Source: CAVRXT01 sp963725655 (GTDB lineage Bacteria; Acidobacteriota; Terriglobia; Acidiferrales; UBA7541). From it: DNA of 64,000 nucleotides. The stretch lies in NCBI GenBank assembly GCA_963725655.1, contig CAVRYY010000001.1, positions 1,054,001-1,118,000 on the forward strand, in the 5' to 3' direction. The position numbers were made by a program, and so were the translations under genes. The notes beneath the pieces are model-generated. The model did not search any database. It saw only the letters and a program-made list of their open reading frames with translations, and was not told the DNA's origin. Each line of letters starts with the position of its first letter. Position 1 is the stretch's first letter. Of the stretch, positions 60,452-64,000 are shown piece after piece.

Positions 60452-61768
60452 ATGCGCGCGGGAACCGTGGATTCGAAACAGCGCGGCCGACGTCCGAACA
60501 TCCGCGCCTGCGCGGCGACGCTGATGATCCTGGCGCTGGTATTCGGTGGAGCGATTCCCTCGAGCGGATATTCAGTGCTCACCCATGAAGCGATCGTGGA
60601 TTCGGCGTGGGTGGACGCGATCGTACCTTTGCTGCACAAGCGGTTTCCCGACGCCACTCCGGATGAGATCCGGAGCGCGCACGCCTATGCGTATGGCGGC
60701 TGCGCGATTCAGGATATGGGGTACTACCCGTTCGGCAGCCATTTTTTCAGCGACCTGGTGCACTACGTTCGCACTGGTGATTTCATCGAGGCGTTGATCC
60801 GGGATTCGCACGACATCAATGAATTTGCGTTTGCGTTGGGCGCGATGGCGCACTACGCCGCGGACAACAACGGCCACCGCATCGCGGTGAACCCGTCAGT
60901 CGGCCTGCTATATCCGAAACTGCACCGCAAATTCGGTGCGGTGGTCACCTATGAAGACGACCCCAAAGCGCATCTGAAAACGGAGTTTGCCTTCGACGTG
61001 TTGCAGGTGGCGCGCGGCCACTACGCTCCCGACGACTACCGCGAACACATTGGGTTTGAAGTTTCCGATGAGCTATTGCAAAGGGCTTTCCTGGAGACTT
61101 ACGGCGTGGAGCTGAAATCGATGTTCCCCGATTTTGCCCTGGCAGTTGGCTCCTATCGACGCGCGGTGAGCAAGGACATTCCGCGAGCCACCAAGGTGGC
61201 CTGGCAAATCAAGAAGGACGATATTCAGAAGGAGCATCCAGGGACAACGCAGAAAGCGTTTCTGTATCACCTGTCACGCTCGAGTTACGAACGCCAATGG
61301 CACAAGGAATATCAAAAGCCTAGCCTATGGGACCGCATTCTGGCTTTTCTGATTCGCATCATCCCCAAAATTGGGCCGCTGCAAGTGCTCACGTTTCGAA
61401 CGCCCACCCCGGAAACGGAACGGTTCTTCGCCGCCAGCTTCAACAGCTCGGTGACCGACTACGAAGCTTTATTGAGTGAGGAGAAGCAGAGCGGCCGGGC
61501 GGCGCTGCTGGACGACAATTTTGATACCGGAAGCGTTACGGGGCCCGGCCAATATGCGCTGGCGGACAAAACCTACGCGCTGCTGGTGGACGCTTTGGCG
61601 AAGAACCAATTCGCGAACGTAACGCCCGAACTTCGAAGCGCGCTCTTGAACTACTACAGCGATCTCTCCCTGCCGTTTGCCACCAAGAAAGACCCGACTG
61701 AATGGAAGGCGGTGACCGAAGAATTGGCGGAACTGAAGGCTTACGCGCCTAAGGTCGCGCTGCGCTAG
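60452..61768 (+). CDS. Zinc-dependent phospholipase C family protein
   Basis: A 438-residue protein with a signal-like hydrophobic segment near residue 20-40 (ATLMILALVFGGAIPSSGYS) preceded by a basic stretch. The mature part starts with SVLTHEAIVDSAWVDAIVP and continues with GGCAIQDMGYYPFGSHFFSD and LGAMAHYAADNNGHRIAVN. The spaced His and Asp residues are those expected for the zinc-binding site of the S1/P1 nuclease-phospholipase C fold (PF00882). The C-terminal 200 residues are helical and unassigned. The family hydrolyses phospholipids or is found in secreted nucleases; the activity here is unproven. Its last 20 bp overlap the convergent AI-2E-type gene. Confidence 0.78.
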   Translation: MRAGTVDSKQRGRRPNIRACAATLMILALVFGGAIPSSGYSVLTHEAIVDSAWVDAIVPLLHKRFPDATPDEIRSAHAYAYGGCAIQDMGYYPFGSHFFSDLVHYVRTGDFIEALIRDSHDINEFAFALGAMAHYAADNNGHRIAVNPSVGLLYPKLHRKFGAVVTYEDDPKAHLKTEFAFDVLQVARGHYAPDDYREHIGFEVSDELLQRAFLETYGVELKSMFPDFALAVGSYRRAVSKDIPRATKVAWQIKKDDIQKEHPGTTQKAFLYHLSRSSYERQWHKEYQKPSLWDRILAFLIRIIPKIGPLQVLTFRTPTPETERFFAASFNSSVTDYEALLSEEKQSGRAALLDDNFDTGSVTGPGQYALADKTYALLVDALAKNQFANVTPELRSALLNYYSDLSLPFATKKDPTEWKAVTEELAELKAYAPKVALR

Positions 61769-63641
61769 CAATAGCGTCGCTATTCGTATCCGCTTCAGCA
61801 GCCTCACCTGCAGCCAACTGAGCTTTGTCCTCGGTGGGCGGGCTGTTTTTCGCGATTTCCTGCAGGGCGTCCGCAAGGCCGGTGGCGATTCTTTCGGTGT
61901 GCGGCAAGCCGATGCGCGCCGCGGCGCGAGGTTCGTCACCGCAAAATTTCCAGAGGCCCACGATTACCTTCAGATTGGGAGCTTCGGCGCGAAGTTCGCG
62001 ATAGTTCTGCCGCGCGCGGGCCAGAGCGAATGGCGGAAGCGCGGAGATGCACACTACGTTGGGAAGTTGCCGCAAGAGTTGATCTCGGGTCTCGGCCAGC
62101 GCGCCTGCCGGCACGGTGTCAGCGTTCCAACCCCGGCGCCGCAGCACTTGCACCAGCATCGCGCCGGCGATTTCGTCGGCTGCATCGCGTGCCGCCAGGC
62201 AGATCACCCGGCCACGGGGCGCTGGCGCTTCGGCGCGATTGTGTTGGTTTGAGTCGGACTGTTTTCCGGATGCTGGGTCGGCGGCGATTCGAGCGATGAG
62301 TTCGCGGACGGTGTGGAAAATGAACTCCTCGGTGGGAGCGTCAATGGCATTGCGATGGCGGTCGCGCTTGGCCAAAACCAAAGTCGGAATGAGCATGCCG
62401 TCGTACATTTCGAGGTCCGACTTTTCCTTGCGGTCCTTGGCGAAGAGCACCAGGGCGCCACGGCGGTCGAGCGCCAGCAGGCGCTGATAGAAGCCGGCTT
62501 CCGGAGTGAGTGGCGGATCGTCGCTCAGCAGCACGTGCAGGAAGTGCATGTTCGGGACGTAGCGACTCATCACGATCAGGCACACGGTCATTGGAGTTGC
62601 CAGCAGCAAGCCAATCGGTCCCCACAGGACGGTCCAGAACATCGCGGCCAGAAGAATGGCGATGGAGGATAGTCCGGTGTGCTCGGCGTAGAGCAAGGGT
62701 TCGATCAGGTTGGAAACCACGATCTCAACGACGGCAAACACGCCGATGGTCATGAATGGTTGCGTCCAGCTATCGGAAATAGCCAGCGAGAGCAGGATCG
62801 GCATGATGGCGGCGATGGGCACGCCCAAGTAAGGCAGGAAGCGCAGAGCGCCGGCGATCACGCCCCATAGAAACGCGTGGGGAATACCGATAAAGTGCAG
62901 CGCGGATCCGATCACCACGGCGTATCCGGTGTTGACCACGCACTGGAGAAAGACGTAGCGGCTGATGCGCGAGTTCACTTCATCGAACGCCTCGGTCATC
63001 ACTTGGATGCGCGAAGGGCCGGCGAGATGGATGACGCGGTTACGCAGGTCGTCGCGAAGGATCAGCATGAATAAGGTGAAAACGATCACGATTCCGGCGC
63101 TGCCAATCGGGCCGAAGAGGCTGGGCGCAGAGGACAGCAGGTCCTGAGGCTCGGTGACGATCTCGACCGGTACGGGGCGGCCGTTCTTCGCGCCGGCCAG
63201 AGTCCTGGCGATTTTGCCGTCCGGGCCGGTTTCCGGGGGCACGGCCGAGAGTTCCTTGCGCAGCACGCTGACCGTGTTCTTGGCTTTGTTGAGGTCGGTG
63301 TTGTTCCCGGTGGTGGTGCGGATCATCTCTATCTTGTTTTCGATGTTGGTGCGGTAATTGGGGAGCTGGTTGGTGACGTCAACCAATTGTTTGGCCACCG
63401 TCCAGCCGATCGCGCCAACCGCGACCATCGCCAGGATGACCACGATAAGCGCCGACAACATGCGGCCGAGTCGAATGCGTTCAAGCCAGCCGACCGGCGG
63501 GGTGAGCAGAAAAGTGAATAAGACGGCGAGCGCGAGGGGGACCAGGACCGAGCGGGCAAAATAGAGGGTAGCGACGAGGATGATCGCGGTGATCACCGCC
63601 AGCAGCGGGTAGAGTTCGCGGTTTGTGTCTGATCGTGCCAT
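61749..63641 (-). CDS. AI-2E family transporter with extra C-terminal domain
   Basis: A 630-residue protein. Residues 1-380 are the PF01594 domain with about eight helices: LLAVITAIILVATLYFARSV, LGRMLSALIVVILAMVAVGA, GALRFLPYLGVPIAAIMPIL and WTVLWGPIGLLLATPMTVCL. The family includes possible autoinducer-2 exporters and Na+/H+ antiporters; the substrate is unsettled. Residues about 380-470 form a hydrophilic link. Residues about 475-600 resemble a B12-binding-like Rossmann domain (RVICLAARDAADEIAGAMLV, LRRRGWNADTVPAG, VCISALPPFALARARQNY). It lacks the cobalamin His of DXHXXG, so it probably binds something else or nothing. Inner membrane. Confidence 0.85.
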   Translation of the reverse strand: MARSDTNRELYPLLAVITAIILVATLYFARSVLVPLALAVLFTFLLTPPVGWLERIRLGRMLSALIVVILAMVAVGAIGWTVAKQLVDVTNQLPNYRTNIENKIEMIRTTTGNNTDLNKAKNTVSVLRKELSAVPPETGPDGKIARTLAGAKNGRPVPVEIVTEPQDLLSSAPSLFGPIGSAGIVIVFTLFMLILRDDLRNRVIHLAGPSRIQVMTEAFDEVNSRISRYVFLQCVVNTGYAVVIGSALHFIGIPHAFLWGVIAGALRFLPYLGVPIAAIMPILLSLAISDSWTQPFMTIGVFAVVEIVVSNLIEPLLYAEHTGLSSIAILLAAMFWTVLWGPIGLLLATPMTVCLIVMSRYVPNMHFLHVLLSDDPPLTPEAGFYQRLLALDRRGALVLFAKDRKEKSDLEMYDGMLIPTLVLAKRDRHRNAIDAPTEEFIFHTVRELIARIAADPASGKQSDSNQHNRAEAPAPRGRVICLAARDAADEIAGAMLVQVLRRRGWNADTVPAGALAETRDQLLRQLPNVVCISALPPFALARARQNYRELRAEAPNLKVIVGLWKFCGDEPRAAARIGLPHTERIATGLADALQEIAKNSPPTEDKAQLAAGEAAEADTNSDAIASAARP

Positions 63642-63700
63642 TCCGATTCGTTTGTTCGCTTGCGGCGTTTACTTGTTGTCTTGCTGTAATGATCCCTGAA

Positions 63701-64000
63701 CTACGACGAAAGCCTCATCCCCGTGTTTTCCGTTTCCAAGAATTCCGGCGCGGTGGCAGTTGAGTATGCCGCAATTTGCCCGGCAGGGACGAGCGACGCC
63801 CACGCTTGTGCACCGATTGCCAATAGGGCCGGGAAGCAAACCATCACGTAGCGCGGCTCGACGGTCTGCAGTGACGTGAGGAACGCAGTGCGAATGGCAA
63901 TGAATGCGGTGAGCATGATGATGGCCGGGCTGCTCAGCAGCGACCGCCGCCACCGGATCCATCCGGCCAGCGCTAAGGCGATATACGCAGCGTTCATCAG
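63701..64000 (-). CDS. Membrane glycosyltransferase (GT39/ArnT-like), C-terminal fragment
   Basis: About 99 codons of a gene that continues past the window edge; an in-frame ATG at 63997 is not likely the true start. It has hydrophobic helices (AAYIALALAGWIRW; SSPAIIMLTAFIAIRTAF) and the closing motif EPRYVMVCFPALLAIGA, common at the end of the membrane part of dolichyl-phosphate-mannose/ArnT-type transferases. These attach sugars from lipid carriers in the periplasm. A short polar tail ends the protein. The assignment is family-level only. Confidence 0.5.
   Translation of the reverse strand: MMNAAYIALALAGWIRWRRSLLSSPAIIMLTAFIAIRTAFLTSLQTVEPRYVMVCFPALLAIGAQAWASLVPAGQIAAYSTATAPEFLETENTGMRLSS

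Overview
The window is GC-rich bacterial chromosome, most likely from an acidobacterium (Terriglobia/Bryobacterales-like). This is an inference from gene content: a Ser/Thr kinase fused to TPRs, several secreted S9/M61 peptidases, a SYLF protein, carboxypeptidase-regulatory-like secreted proteins, glycine/tyrosine-rich exported proteins and short hairpin repeats between genes. No tRNA, rRNA, CRISPR array, prophage or transposase was recognised. Nearly all genes are intact; two look damaged (a frameshift near 13992 and an in-frame amber codon at 43654-43656).

Region 1 (1-13.6 kb) is the most distinctive. After the tail of a DHA2-type MFS exporter come an ornithine-cyclodeaminase-family gene, a class III aminotransferase and a regulator fusing MerR, XRE and cupin domains, then an enamidase-like amidohydrolase. 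Facing it is a leftward block: an FAD subunit and a fused [2Fe-2S]/molybdopterin subunit of a xanthine-dehydrogenase-type hydroxylase, a 233-bp tandem repeat array, a 6-hydroxynicotinate-reductase-like protein, a UPF0280 (ApbE-like) protein and two tandem DUF1185 proteins. Hydroxylase, reductase and enamidase are the first three steps of the nicotinate fermentation known from Eubacterium barkeri, so this looks like a reductive N-heterocycle degradation locus. Its substrate and later steps are not visible. Dyads of the same geometry (6-N11-6) lie upstream of the regulator and of the cyclodeaminase-family gene.

Region 2 (13.7-31.1 kb) is a mixed housekeeping and regulatory stretch: a frameshifted glycine-rich exported protein, a Crp/Fnr regulator, a HAD phosphatase, a MarR-GNAT fusion, a membrane metallophosphoesterase, a GT2 glycosyltransferase, a MarR/membrane-protein pair, a cytochrome P460, xylulokinase, a beta-hydroxyacid dehydrogenase, PEP carboxylase, a DinD-like protein, a cold-shock protein with a terminator-like hairpin in its leader, and a GT4 glycosyltransferase. 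Several regulator genes have a palindrome just upstream.

Region 3 (31.4-43.4 kb) holds a five-gene leftward operon for exported peptidases (S9A, M61, a small membrane protein, a VOC protein, S9C). Next comes a GcvT-like folate protein divergent from two tandem FAD oxidoreductases.

Region 4 (43.4-64 kb) contains a broken Yip1-like gene, the kinase-TPR protein, a 133-bp repeat array, 1-pyrroline-5-carboxylate dehydrogenase, an APC permease, another S9 peptidase, secreted proteins (one with a TIMP/NTR-like N-terminus), methylmalonate-semialdehyde dehydrogenase, a SYLF protein, a zinc-dependent phospholipase C-like protein, an AI-2E-family transporter with an extra C-terminal domain, and the tail of a membrane glycosyltransferase. 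The peptidases, the permease and the two aldehyde dehydrogenases fit a peptide- and amino-acid-using heterotroph.
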